A stretch of 27,357 nucleotides of DNA from CAYJAD01 sp964371835 (GCA_964371835.1 CAYJOP010000020.1:1-27357); one strand, 5' to 3'; shown: positions 1-8,889, counted from the stretch's first letter. Notes: generated by a model not told the origin, from the sequence alone. Numbers and translations: made by a program.

Positions 1-11
1 AACGTGCCTCT

Positions 12-41
12 CTGAACAGCACGCTAAAGCGTGTTGTTCAG
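12..41. other. strong hairpin near the window edge
   Basis: CTGAACA-G-CACGC (12-24) pairs with GCGTG-T-TGTTCAG (29-41), giving 13 pairs with one G-U wobble around a TAAA loop. No T-run follows on the plus strand and none is visible on the minus strand side, so it is not a clear intrinsic terminator. It may end an upstream transcript or belong to a structured RNA that continues outside the window. Confidence 0.5.
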
Positions 42-285
42 CATCGACTACTTAGGCGGCACAACACACGAAGTGGATTTTGTATCGTTAAAACCAATCA
101 AGTAAACAAAGAGCTAATTTTGCACAAATTCACGAACATCAAGGTTCTCTTAATGGATTTATTCCTTATTTTATGGAAATAATCACAATTTCACGTTCCA
201 ATCTTCTGTTAATGCAGTTAAATTTACAATATTGCCCATTTTTTTGCTAAAACCGTAGGTGACAAAAACTCCTAAAAGGTATAGC

Positions 286-314
286 TTCAACACATAGTAT
301 GCGCGCCTTATACT
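286..314 (+). promoter_or_regulatory. weak sigma70-like promoter for the PTS operon
   Basis: TATACT (309-314) lies 17 nt after TTCAAC (286-291), about 23 nt before the EIID start codon. The -10 is good and the -35 matches only three of six consensus bases. It is the best-placed candidate for the EIID-ptsH-ptsI-smpB run. Confidence 0.3.
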
Positions 315-337
315 TAAAGTCAATTTAATGAGGTTTT

Positions 338-1060
338 ATGCTACCTTTAAGCACAAGTTTACGCTGTTTTTTGCGCGTTTGGTTCATGGGTGCTGCCATG
401 ACCACTCGAGGAATGCAACACCTTGGTTTACTATTTGCTATGGACCCAGCCCTTGTTAAATTACACCAAGACCCACAAAGCATCTGCGAAGCACGCAAAC
501 GCTACCTTGTACATGCTAACACTCACCCTCTTATGGCTCCAATTCTTGTGGGTCTACTCATATCTTTAGAAAGCCTAGTGGCAACAAAAAAAATGCCTTC
601 CCAAAACATGCAAAGAATTATTAGCACCACCTCTGAAACATTTTCAGCCATTGGTGATTCTTTTTTTAGTGGCACACTAATTGTTTTTTGGGCACTTGTT
701 ACAACACTATTTATATTAAATCATTATAACACTGAGGCCATAATTTGGACTTGCTTTTTACTTGCCTTATTACTACTTTTCCGAGTATGGTTTTTCTTTT
801 CAGGGTTAAGGCATGGATTAATGATGCTTACCAATATTCGTAAGCTTAACTTAATAAACCAAGCCCAACGCCTAAAAGTAATTAATTCTATCTTGATTGT
901 GGCTATATATTTGTGTATTCCCAAACAGTTAGATTCATTTTTTGCAGATTATTTTGGCGGTGCAATATTTTTAGCTCTAGGCTGTGTCTTGGTAAACACT
1001 GCCCATATTTCAAGGACCATACTGGCAAGCTTAATTGTTTTAATACTTGCAATACATTGA
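338..1060 (+). CDS. PTS mannose/fructose/sorbose-family EIID component
   Basis: This is a membrane subunit of a mannose-type phosphotransferase permease; EIID works with EIIC to move sugar across the inner membrane. The family signature is seen in residues 11-44 (FLRVWFMG...GMQHLGLLFAMDPAL) and in the RYLVHANTHP block (55-64) followed by a glycine-containing helix. Hydrophobic segments lie near 111-130, 134-155, 182-195, 206-222 and 226-239. At 240 residues it is shorter than the usual 270-280. The ATG at 338 has GAGG four bases upstream. HPr follows after 26 nt and EI after that, so it is probably the first gene visible of an operon. No EIIC, EIIB or EIIA gene is present in the window, so the partner subunits must be elsewhere or missing. 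Confidence 0.85.
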   Translation: MLPLSTSLRCFLRVWFMGAAMTTRGMQHLGLLFAMDPALVKLHQDPQSICEARKRYLVHANTHPLMAPILVGLLISLESLVATKKMPSQNMQRIISTTSETFSAIGDSFFSGTLIVFWALVTTLFILNHYNTEAIIWTCFLLALLLLFRVWFFFSGLRHGLMMLTNIRKLNLINQAQRLKVINSILIVAIYLCIPKQLDSFFADYFGGAIFLALGCVLVNTAHISRTILASLIVLILAIH

Positions 1061-1086
1061 TTTATTCTAGCATTAAAGGATATACT

Positions 1087-1377
1087 TTGACTAACTTTGA
1101 AAAAACAGAACTTGGACTTTGCCTTAATATAACTGTTCACTCACAACTTGGGTTACATGCAAGGCCAGCCGCAAAACTCGCTCAACAATTACAAAAATTT
1201 AATGTAAACATTCAAGTTCATTGCGGACAAAATAAAGCCGATGCTAAAAGCGTTTTAGACTTATTAACTCTTGGTGCTATCAATGGCAGTGAGCTTTTTT
1301 TCTACGCCAATGGACAAGATGCCTCCCAATGCCTAGCACATATTGAAGCTTTTTTTTCCACAGGACTACAAGGGTAA
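1087..1377 (+). CDS. ptsH: HPr phosphocarrier protein
   Basis: HPr carries phosphate from enzyme I to EIIA domains in the cytoplasm. The 96-residue product has the phosphorylated histidine in LGLHARPAAK (His24) and a serine-containing KSVLDLLTLGA segment (Ser55) equivalent to the regulatory Ser46 site of HPr. I chose the TTG at 1087 because AAAGGA (1075-1080) sits six bases before it and because the HPr fold starts about nine residues later. An in-frame ATG at 913 would place the start inside the EIID gene and add unrelated residues. The ptsI start codon follows after 10 nt, so the two are almost certainly cotranscribed. The N-terminal extension of about nine residues relative to classical HPr is mildly unusual. 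Confidence 0.9.
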   Translation: MTNFEKTELGLCLNITVHSQLGLHARPAAKLAQQLQKFNVNIQVHCGQNKADAKSVLDLLTLGAINGSELFFYANGQDASQCLAHIEAFFSTGLQG

Positions 1378-1387
1378 AGGTTAAACT

Positions 1388-3145
1388 ATGGCACGCACTA
1401 TTCTTCACGGTATTCCTGTTGCTCCAGGCATTGCCATTGGTAAAATTGTCCATACCCACAATGAACAGCATATTGAAGAGCGCTTCATCAAACCTGATGA
1501 TGTGGACGGCGAAGTTGCAAAACTGCTAGCAGCTGCAAAACAAGTTAGCACTGACTTAAAAGATGCAAAGCAAAATGTTGTTTCCACTGAGCATGGCGAC
1601 ATTATTCAAGCGCACATTATGATGAGCCACGATCCGCGCCTACTTAGTGAAACTGAAGACTGCATACGCAGCCAAAGATTTTGTGCTCCTTGGGCTTTGC
1701 AAAAAACACTTGATGCCCTTTGTGCAGCTTTTATTGACCTTGATGATCCCTATTTGCGCGAGCGTGCTTTTGATTTGCGTGCTGTTGGGGCAAGGTTGCA
1801 ATGTCATCTTTCTGGCAAAGATTATGTGCCATTGACCAGCACTGGACCCCGTGTCTATATGGCAGAAGACCTCTCGCCAGTGGACACTTTAAATCTTTCT
1901 GTGGACCACATCCTTGGTCTTGTCATGGCCGAAGGTGGAGCCACATCACACACTGCTATTTTAGCAAGGTCCTTGCATATTCCTGCCATTATGGGTGTAA
2001 CTGGTATATTAGAGGCAGCAAAGGAAAATGATTTAGTAATTGTGGATGCCATTGCTGGCTGCGTTTACATTTCCCCTGACGAACAAGAGCTTGCAACCTT
2101 TTCCAAAAAACTAAACGAATACCAAGCTTGGACTACCAATGTTCGCCGTAGTGCCAATCTGCCAGCAGAAACTTTGGACAATATCCATGTAAGTGTTCAA
2201 GCCAACTTAGATAACGTTGATGAAGTTGACAATATGGCAAGTTTTGGGGCCGAAGGTATTGGCCTTTACCGCACAGAATATGCTTACTTGCGTAGCCGCA
2301 AGCTCCCCACCGAAAATCAACTTTATGCTGAATATTCCGCAGTTGTGCAAAAATCGAATGGCAAACGTGTTATTTTTCGAACCCTTGATGTGGGCATGGA
2401 CAAAGCCCTGCCCAACCACACCGCTCTAAAGGAAGCAAATCCAGCATTAGGGCTTAGAGGCATTCGCTTTTGCATGCGTCATCAAGGCATTTTGCGCACT
2501 CAACTGCGAGCCATATTACGCGCAGCCTTGCATGGTGATGTTGCCATAGTTTTACCCATGATTTCTTGCCTTGAAGAAGTGCAGGCAGTAAAGCGTATAC
2601 TTAACGAAGTCCGCCAAGATTTATGTTTGCAAGGTGTTGAACATTCTGAACATTTGCCCATTGGTATCATGATGGAAGTTCCATCTTCCATTTTAATTGC
2701 CGATGCCCTAGCAAAGCATTGTGACTTTTTTAGCATTGGTACTAACGACCTAACACATTACCTACTAGCCATAGACCGAAGCAATAAGCATGTGGCATAT
2801 CTACATAATCCACTGCATACGGCTCTTACTCGCTCCATAAAACGCATTGTGGATTGCGCCCACAGAGAGGGCATAAATGTTACAGTTTGCGGAGAAATGG
2901 TTAGTGACCCCTATTGCCTAGCCATATTACTTGGTTTGGGTGTGGATACTATTTCCGCAGCACCACAGTCCATACCAAGCATTAAGCACCTTTTGCGCAA
3001 CCTTAAGGCCGAAGAATGCACCAAGATGGCTGAGTCAATCCTCACCACGGTGGACGCAGCTGTATGTACTCGTATTGTTACCGATACCCTAGCCCATGGT
3101 TTGCGTGATGATTTTGCCTTTTATACCACCCTTATTAATACATAG
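1388..3145 (+). CDS. ptsI: phosphoenolpyruvate-protein phosphotransferase (enzyme I)
   Basis: Enzyme I takes phosphate from phosphoenolpyruvate and passes it to HPr, the first step of the PTS. At 585 residues it has the full family length. The swivelling phosphohistidine is His188 in GGATSHTAI, and the C-terminal PEP-binding barrel contains SIGTNDLTHY and the catalytic cysteine Cys501 in VCGEMVSDP. The N-terminus MARTILHGIPVAPGIAIG is typical. AAAGG lies seven bases before the ATG at 1388. It sits between ptsH and smpB with only 9 nt to the latter's start codon. Confidence 0.97.
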   Translation: MARTILHGIPVAPGIAIGKIVHTHNEQHIEERFIKPDDVDGEVAKLLAAAKQVSTDLKDAKQNVVSTEHGDIIQAHIMMSHDPRLLSETEDCIRSQRFCAPWALQKTLDALCAAFIDLDDPYLRERAFDLRAVGARLQCHLSGKDYVPLTSTGPRVYMAEDLSPVDTLNLSVDHILGLVMAEGGATSHTAILARSLHIPAIMGVTGILEAAKENDLVIVDAIAGCVYISPDEQELATFSKKLNEYQAWTTNVRRSANLPAETLDNIHVSVQANLDNVDEVDNMASFGAEGIGLYRTEYAYLRSRKLPTENQLYAEYSAVVQKSNGKRVIFRTLDVGMDKALPNHTALKEANPALGLRGIRFCMRHQGILRTQLRAILRAALHGDVAIVLPMISCLEEVQAVKRILNEVRQDLCLQGVEHSEHLPIGIMMEVPSSILIADALAKHCDFFSIGTNDLTHYLLAIDRSNKHVAYLHNPLHTALTRSIKRIVDCAHREGINVTVCGEMVSDPYCLAILLGLGVDTISAAPQSIPSIKHLLRNLKAEECTKMAESILTTVDAAVCTRIVTDTLAHGLRDDFAFYTTLINT

Positions 3146-3154
3146 GTGAAGTCC

Positions 3155-3613
3155 ATGAAGAAAAAATCTCCATCATCCATAGCACTTAATAAAAAAGCTC
3201 GACATCTTTACGAACTAAGTGATTTTTTAGAAGCAGGCATTAGCCTAACTGGACCCGAGGTCAAAAGTTTGCGCAATGGCCGCGTGAACTTCATGGATAG
3301 CTATGTGGATTTCAAGCAAGGTGAGGCATTCTTAATGGGTTTACACATTGCCCCTTACGAAAATGCAGGTTATGTTGCCCAAAATCCAGTGCGCAATAGA
3401 AAACTGCTACTTCATGCTCGCGAAATTAATGTCCTTGCTGCCAAGGTTGAACAACAAGGCCTAACTGTTGTACCAGTTAGACTTTATTTCAAATTTGGCA
3501 AAATCAAGGTAGAAATTGCTGTGGGCCGAGGTAAAAAATTACACGATCACCGTGACACCTTAAAACGCCGCGCTGAAGAACGTGATATGGAACGCGACCT
3601 TGGCGGACGTTGA
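3155..3613 (+). CDS. smpB: SsrA-binding protein SmpB
   Basis: SmpB binds tmRNA and brings it to stalled ribosomes for trans-translation. The 152-residue product shows the diagnostic KARHLYEL near the start, TGPEVKSLRNGRVN, and the basic tail KKLHDHRDTLKRRAEERDMERDL that enters the mRNA channel. I prefer the ATG at 3155: AGGTG (3144-3148) is correctly spaced before it, whereas the in-frame GTG at 3146 would overlap that site and abuts the ptsI stop. The last 32 bases overlap the comEC reading frame. No ssrA (tmRNA) gene is visible here. Confidence 0.95.
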   Translation: MKKKSPSSIALNKKARHLYELSDFLEAGISLTGPEVKSLRNGRVNFMDSYVDFKQGEAFLMGLHIAPYENAGYVAQNPVRNRKLLLHAREINVLAAKVEQQGLTVVPVRLYFKFGKIKVEIAVGRGKKLHDHRDTLKRRAEERDMERDLGGR

Positions 3614-6233
3614 TAAAAAATACTCACGCACACTATTTGAGCCAAAGCAGGACTTTATACCGCAACTGCAGCCACTGCTAATTTGGCAATGCCTAAGCCT
3701 ATTTTGGCTATGCGGACTCTTGGCTGCACGATTTCCCTTGGGCGCAACCATCTTAGCACTTGGTATATTTTTCATTGATGCAAGACTAAAAAGTCAAGCC
3801 AGACTGTGCTTGGCAATTACCTTATTTATTTTAGGTTTTCTTGCTGTGCATCTCTTACTTCCAGCTCGCCCTGCTTATCCAGCATGGGCCATGTCTGATA
3901 ACAATAAGCCAAAACTTACACGCATTGAGGGCACAGTCGCCAAGATAGAAGGTCTAACCGATAAACGCTTGCGTGTTACCCTAAAAAATGTTCACTCACT
4001 TGAGCACAAACAAGCCACTCAACTTGTAGGTAAGATGATTTGGACTTGGGAAGCAAAAAAAGACCATGAAAATTTACAATTACCCATAAGACCACTGCCA
4101 GGACAAAGGGTGCAGATAAGCGCGCGCATTCGTAGCACTGAAAGTTTCAATAATTGGGGTACTTCAAACTTTGGTTTTTACTGGCAAAGCCAAGGAGTTT
4201 TTTGGAGAATTTGGAGCCGAGGCAATTATGGAAATCCACAAATACTAGACCAACCCAACCCACTTGCCAATTTGCGCAACAAAGCTTTAAGCAAACTTGA
4301 ACATGCTACATTTAACTTTCAAACTCCCGCAAATTCCATAGAGTATCAGGCCAAGGCATTTTTACCATCCTTACTGTTTGGTGATAAATACCACCTTGAC
4401 CAAGAAAGTCTCAACCTCATGCAAGCATCGTCATTGGTGCATTCTTTAGCCCTTTCTGGTCAGCATTTAGCCTTGGTGGGCTTAAGTGCTGTAATATTTT
4501 TAAGTTGCATTTATTTATTTTTTCCAAAAGCACTTTTAATTTTACCACATAGAAAATGGCTTGGCATCTTATGCTTACCTCTAGCCGCACTTTATTTGTG
4601 GCTTGGCAACGCTCCGCCTTCATTAATGCGTGCCGCTATTATGCTAGCCTTGGCCTTAGCCTTTCAATGGCGCATGCATGTGGCAACCTTGGTTGATATA
4701 CTACTTATGACTTTGCTACTCATAACCTTTTATAATCCCCTAGCTATTTTCAATTTAGGTTTACAGCTATCTGTACTTTGCGTGGCAAGCATTGCACTTG
4801 TACTGCCCCTCTTGCGCCGTATCCCCAATTTTTTTGCAGAAAGTAACTCAGTGTTTAAATTATTTTTTGCCAATGCATTACGGAGATTTTTACAAATATT
4901 CATCATCTCATTAAGCATTCAAATAGCATTAACCCCCATTTTTCTTTACTACTTTGACCCCGCTGGACCATGGTTCATTAGCAATATTTTCTGGCTGCCC
5001 ATCTTGGGTTTTTGGGTCTTGCCCATGGCAGCCCTTGGACTTTTTTTTGCTTGCATTTGGCCAAGCTCTGCAATTACAGAACAAATATTACATATTGCAG
5101 CTTGGCCTTGCGAAATTTTGCTAAAAATTTTACATGCAATGCAAGCCGAAAATCTTTTTAATTTTCCCATTTTTTTGCGCCCACACTGGACTTCTTACTT
5201 GGCATGGCTGGCCCTATGTATAGCACTTGCCCATTGGGTGGGTCGCTTACAAATCAATTTTAAATCAGTAAAATTTAGCCCACATAAGACACTACTTTTA
5301 ATGGCTTTGTGTTTACTTTTCACAGGACCTATTATCCGTTATATTAGTCATTGGCAGCAAGGTATTCAAATAGAATTGTTAGACGTGGGCCAAGGCCAAG
5401 CCGTATGCATTACCTTAAGCGGTGGTGAGCGGATTTTAGTGGATGGCGCAGGTTCCCTATCTCCACGTTTTGACATGGGGGCTGACATTGTAATACCAAG
5501 CTTAATATACAATAAATCTCCGCGCTTACTGGCTGTAATCAATACACATCCTGACCTTGACCACTTGCGTGGTTTATTGGCAGTTTTGGACAAAATGCAA
5601 GTGGGCTCATTTTATCATAATGGCAAAAAGTTTAGTCATACGCATTCACAAAAAATTAAATCATTACAGATGAATAATAAATTACCAACACAAGCAATAC
5701 TTTCATCAGACATGGTTTTGGCTCTACCAAGCCTTTGGCATAACCTAACGCTAGAAACAATTCATCCACCTAAAGTAAATGAATTTTCATCCAATGATGC
5801 TTCACTTGTTTTGCGTCTTGTACACAATAATGCGCTCACAAAACATGGGATTGTGCTACTCTGTGCCGATGCTGAAAAAAAAGCCTTAAAACATATTTTG
5901 AATGCAGAAAAAAATATTGAAGCAAGCATTATTGTTGTACCGCACCACGGCTCTAATGATGCACTGATGCCAACTTTTTATGATTACACTAAGGCGAAAA
6001 TTGCGCTAGTCAGCACTTCAACACTAAAAAATCTACCACACCCAGAAGTTCGTAAAGCCTTGAATGAGAGAAATATAAAATTATATTCCACCTCAGACCA
6101 TGGCGCAATTAGAGTCACTTGGCATGATAATTCCAATACTTATATTTCAAATAATACAATGCTTAAGCCATTCATTAATATCAAAACTCAAAAGCATAGC
6201 GTTAAGCTTGCAGGGAAAAGCATTTTACGCTAA
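3582..6233 (+). CDS. comEC: ComEC/Rec2-family DNA internalisation protein
   Basis: ComEC forms the inner-membrane channel for single-stranded DNA in natural transformation. The 883-residue product has an N-terminal soluble region with membrane segments (about 20-90), a long polytopic Competence domain in the middle (about 250-575, containing HSLALSGQHLALVG), and a C-terminal metallo-beta-lactamase-like domain. That last domain shows DVGQGQ (601-606), the metal motif HPDLDH (656-661) and PHHGS (787-791), so its nuclease-type site looks intact. The start is uncertain: GTG 3582 gives the longest frame and TTG 3600 is an alternative; both lie inside smpB, which suggests translational coupling. 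Other transformation genes are not in the window, so competence itself is not shown. Confidence 0.92.
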   Translation: MIWNATLADVDKKYSRTLFEPKQDFIPQLQPLLIWQCLSLFWLCGLLAARFPLGATILALGIFFIDARLKSQARLCLAITLFILGFLAVHLLLPARPAYPAWAMSDNNKPKLTRIEGTVAKIEGLTDKRLRVTLKNVHSLEHKQATQLVGKMIWTWEAKKDHENLQLPIRPLPGQRVQISARIRSTESFNNWGTSNFGFYWQSQGVFWRIWSRGNYGNPQILDQPNPLANLRNKALSKLEHATFNFQTPANSIEYQAKAFLPSLLFGDKYHLDQESLNLMQASSLVHSLALSGQHLALVGLSAVIFLSCIYLFFPKALLILPHRKWLGILCLPLAALYLWLGNAPPSLMRAAIMLALALAFQWRMHVATLVDILLMTLLLITFYNPLAIFNLGLQLSVLCVASIALVLPLLRRIPNFFAESNSVFKLFFANALRRFLQIFIISLSIQIALTPIFLYYFDPAGPWFISNIFWLPILGFWVLPMAALGLFFACIWPSSAITEQILHIAAWPCEILLKILHAMQAENLFNFPIFLRPHWTSYLAWLALCIALAHWVGRLQINFKSVKFSPHKTLLLMALCLLFTGPIIRYISHWQQGIQIELLDVGQGQAVCITLSGGERILVDGAGSLSPRFDMGADIVIPSLIYNKSPRLLAVINTHPDLDHLRGLLAVLDKMQVGSFYHNGKKFSHTHSQKIKSLQMNNKLPTQAILSSDMVLALPSLWHNLTLETIHPPKVNEFSSNDASLVLRLVHNNALTKHGIVLLCADAEKKALKHILNAEKNIEASIIVVPHHGSNDALMPTFYDYTKAKIALVSTSTLKNLPHPEVRKALNERNIKLYSTSDHGAIRVTWHDNSNTYISNNTMLKPFINIKTQKHSVKLAGKSILR

Positions 6234-6275
6234 ACTTTAACAAGAACAGCATAATTTTTGTAATAAGGGCCTAAC

Positions 6276-6803
6276 ATGGATGTAGAAAAAACTCCACTGG
6301 AGGGTGTCTTGCTTATTAAACCTAAAATATGGGGCGATGAGCGCGGATACTTTGTGGAAACTTGGCAAGACAAGCGCTATATTGAACATGGCATAGATTT
6401 GCCCTTTGTGCAGGATAATCATTCCAAATCCTGCTATGGCACATTGCGCGGATTGCACTACCAAAAATCACGCCCCCAAGGTAAATTGGTTAGCGTGTCA
6501 TATGGTTCTGTTTATGATGTAGTGTTGGACATTCGTAAAAATTCTCCAAGTTATGGCAAATGGTATGGAGTTGAAATTAATCACGAAAACCAATGGCAAG
6601 TTTGGATTCCTCCAGGACTTGCGCATGGCTTTATGGTTACCAGTGACATTGCCCATTTTCACTACAAAGTTACAGATTTTTACATGGCAAATGATGAAGG
6701 CTGCGTACGTTGGAATTCTCCAAAGTTAAATATCACTTGGCCCTTAAATAACCCCATCCTTTCTGAAAAGGATATTTACGCACCGCTATGGGAAGGCATA
6801 TAA
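6276..6803 (+). CDS. rfbC: dTDP-4-dehydrorhamnose 3,5-epimerase
   Basis: RmlC/RfbC epimerises dTDP-4-keto-6-deoxyglucose at C3 and C5 on the way to dTDP-L-rhamnose. The 175-residue cupin has the usual length and order: DERGYFVETW, the catalytic base His61 in LRGLHYQ, the RPQGKLV segment, VVLDIRKNSPSYGKW, PPGLAHGF and the FHYKVTDFY block carrying the active-site tyrosine. AAGGG lies just upstream of the ATG. It follows comEC by 42 nt and precedes gmd by 7 nt. The other dTDP-rhamnose genes (rfbA, rfbB, rfbD) are not in the window, so either they are unlinked or this enzyme serves another deoxysugar route. Confidence 0.93.
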   Translation: MDVEKTPLEGVLLIKPKIWGDERGYFVETWQDKRYIEHGIDLPFVQDNHSKSCYGTLRGLHYQKSRPQGKLVSVSYGSVYDVVLDIRKNSPSYGKWYGVEINHENQWQVWIPPGLAHGFMVTSDIAHFHYKVTDFYMANDEGCVRWNSPKLNITWPLNNPILSEKDIYAPLWEGI

Positions 6804-6810
6804 AAACAAT

Positions 6811-7962
6811 ATGAAAAAAGCATTTATCACTGGCATAACAGGTCAAGACGGAGCATACCTTGCGAAGTTCTTATTGGAAAAAGGTTATGAAGTTCATGGT
6901 TTAAAACGCCGTGCGTCATCATTTAACACCTCTCGTATTGATAATATTTACCAGTCTCCACACGCTAAGGACAGGCGCTTCATCTTGCACTATGGAGACA
7001 TGACAGACTCCGCAGGACTCATAAGAATTATGCAAGAAGTTCAACCAGATGAAGTGTACAATCTGGCGGCCCAAAGCCATGTAAAAGTTTCTTTTGACTC
7101 TCCAGAATACACAGCCAACGTAGACGCACTTGGCACATTGCGCATGCTTGAAGCCATACGAATTCTAGGGCTTGAGAACAAAAGTCGTTTTTATCAAGCC
7201 TCCACGTCTGAGCTTTTTGGCATGGTCCAAGAAGTACCACAAAAAGAGACTACTCCATTCTACCCTCGCTCACCATATGCTTGCGCAAAACTCTACGCTT
7301 ATTGGATTACCGTAAACTACAGAGAAGCATACAATATGTACGCCTGTAATGGCATTTTATTTAACCACGAATCACCACTTCGCGGTGAAACTTTTGTTAC
7401 TCGCAAAATAACTCGAGCTCTTAGCCGCTTAGTGCTTGGACTTGGTGAAACCTTGCACCTTGGCAATATGAGTGCATTGCGAGATTGGGGCCATGCAAAA
7501 GATTATGTTGAAATGCAGTGGCTTATGCTACAGCAAAATCAAGCAGAAGATTTTGTAATTGCCACAGGCCGCCAAATTTCTGTGCGCCAATTTGTTGAAC
7601 TTTCAGCAAAAGAGCTTGGCATAACTATCTCTTGGCAAGGTCAAGGCATTGATGAAAAAGGCATTGTTGAGCACGTTGACGATGAACCACTACTAAAACT
7701 TAGCCCCCAAAATTATAAACTCACACCACAAGTTAAACCTGGAGATGTGATTGTTAGCGTCGACCCACGCTACTTTAGGCCAACAGAAGTTGAAACATTG
7801 CTTGGTGACCCCAAAAATGCAAAAGAAAAACTAGGTTGGGAGCCTCGTATTAGTCTTGAAGAAATGATTTCAGAAATGATTGAGTATGATTTTTCACTAG
7901 CTGCTAAGGATAAAATTTGCCTCGACCAAGGTTTTGAAATTTTTGAATCAGAAGAAGTTTAA
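6811..7962 (+). CDS. gmd: GDP-mannose 4,6-dehydratase
   Basis: Gmd converts GDP-D-mannose to GDP-4-keto-6-deoxymannose, the precursor of GDP-fucose, GDP-rhamnose and related sugars. The short-chain dehydrogenase fold is clear: NAD(P)-binding GITGQDGAYLA (8-18), NLAAQSHV, the STSE motif (131-134) and the catalytic Tyr156/Lys160 pair in SPYACAK. NHESPLRGETFVTRKI is a Gmd hallmark. The 383-residue length is slightly above the usual 340-375. No good ribosome site is adjacent to the ATG; the nearest AAGG is 14 nt upstream inside rfbC, so translation may be coupled to rfbC. The usual next enzyme, GDP-fucose synthase or a reductase, is absent downstream. Confidence 0.95.
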   Translation: MKKAFITGITGQDGAYLAKFLLEKGYEVHGLKRRASSFNTSRIDNIYQSPHAKDRRFILHYGDMTDSAGLIRIMQEVQPDEVYNLAAQSHVKVSFDSPEYTANVDALGTLRMLEAIRILGLENKSRFYQASTSELFGMVQEVPQKETTPFYPRSPYACAKLYAYWITVNYREAYNMYACNGILFNHESPLRGETFVTRKITRALSRLVLGLGETLHLGNMSALRDWGHAKDYVEMQWLMLQQNQAEDFVIATGRQISVRQFVELSAKELGITISWQGQGIDEKGIVEHVDDEPLLKLSPQNYKLTPQVKPGDVIVSVDPRYFRPTEVETLLGDPKNAKEKLGWEPRISLEEMISEMIEYDFSLAAKDKICLDQGFEIFESEEV

Positions 7963-8044
7963 TAATATTTTAATTTTTTACACATTACCCTGTAGTAAAT
8001 ATTTAATTTACCGATATAACTTGTGTGTATATATGAAACAAGTT

Positions 8045-8073
8045 TTGACATATTGCTAGATTAAGTCTAGAAT
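8045..8073 (+). promoter_or_regulatory. sigma70-type promoter of motAB with palindrome in its spacer
   Basis: TTGACA (8045-8050) is a perfect -35 and TAGAAT (8068-8073) a five-of-six -10, separated by 17 nt. The inverted repeat CTAGA-TTAAG-TCTAG (8056-8070) fills most of the spacer and would be a natural operator. The promoter lies 58 nt before the motA start. I saw no flagellar sigma28-type or sigma54-type elements in this gap. Confidence 0.7.
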
Positions 8074-8130
8074 ATTGTTATGCGGTAGTTGCATTTTTAA
8101 TTGCCGCTTTGTTATAAAAGGATTTTCACT

Positions 8131-8889
8131 ATGGATTTAGCAACCTTAGGCGGTCTCCTCTGCGGTTTTGGGCTTGTATTAGGCTCCATCTTTTTGGGAC
8201 CAGAGCCTGGCAACTTTATTGACATACCAAGTGTCATGATTGTTATAGGTGGAACTTTATCTGCTGTAATGATGTGCTTTCCTTTTGCAGAAGTAAAGCA
8301 AGCTTTCGCCGCAGGTGCTAAGGCCTTTACTTCAAAAGAAACTCCAGCTAGCGAAGTTGTAGCTACCATGGTTCGCATTGCAGAAATTAGCCGCCGCCAA
8401 GGTATTATAGCTCTTGAAAAAATCCAAACCAACAACCCCATCTTAAAAAAAGCAACTCAACTCATTGCTGACAGTGCCGACCCTGACCTTATTCATGCAA
8501 CTGTTTCCATTGAAATTATTTCCATGAAAAAACGGCACAATATTGGCATTAACGTTTTTACAAGACTTGGAAGTCTAGCTCCTGCCATGGGCATGGTTGG
8601 AACTCTTATTGGTCTTGTACAAATGCTTGCAAACCTTGCTGACCCTGCTGCCATTGGACCAGCCATGGCCGTTGCTATTTTGACTACATTTTATGGTGCT
8701 CTCATTGCAAACTTATTGTTTTTGCCACTTGCAGGAAAGCTAAAAGCTAAAAGTTTACAAGAAGAACTGTTACTTCATATTATTTTTGAAGGTGCAAAAT
8801 CCATCCTTGAAAATAATAACCCACGTTTGGTGTATGAAAAGTTGTCCTCGTTCTTACCACCTAAGGAACGTAAAGGCCCAGAAAAATAA
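8131..8889 (+). CDS. motA: flagellar motor stator protein MotA
   Basis: MotA and MotB form the stator that couples ion flow to flagellar rotation in the inner membrane. The 252-residue product has the four expected membrane segments: near 5-23, 30-50, and a C-terminal pair around the APAMGMVGTLIGLVQML motif and the following AMAVAILTTFYGALIANLLFLPLAG. The start at 8131 is preferred because AAAAGGA (8116-8121) precedes it; an upstream in-frame TTG would add ten residues unlike the family. motB follows after 27 nt. Confidence 0.95.
   Translation: MDLATLGGLLCGFGLVLGSIFLGPEPGNFIDIPSVMIVIGGTLSAVMMCFPFAEVKQAFAAGAKAFTSKETPASEVVATMVRIAEISRRQGIIALEKIQTNNPILKKATQLIADSADPDLIHATVSIEIISMKKRHNIGINVFTRLGSLAPAMGMVGTLIGLVQMLANLADPAAIGPAMAVAILTTFYGALIANLLFLPLAGKLKAKSLQEELLLHIIFEGAKSILENNNPRLVYEKLSSFLPPKERKGPEK

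Larger units (their letters stand above)
1..337. other. gene-free stretch before the PTS operon
   Basis: No convincing coding region was found here. One frame is open from the window edge to position 182, but its translation is basic and has no recognisable domain, so I do not call it a gene. The stretch holds the hairpin at 12-41 and a weak promoter candidate just before the EIID gene. The EIIC, EIIB and EIIA genes that normally accompany an EIID are not in these 337 bases. Confidence 0.5.

Noticed and set aside
3..182. Partial gene entering from the left edge
   Set aside because: The frame is open by chance length only, encodes no recognisable domain and contains a strong hairpin.
913..1086. 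An N-terminally extended HPr starting at 913
   Set aside because: The extension overlaps EIID and has no HPr similarity; the TTG at 1087 has a well-spaced ribosome site.
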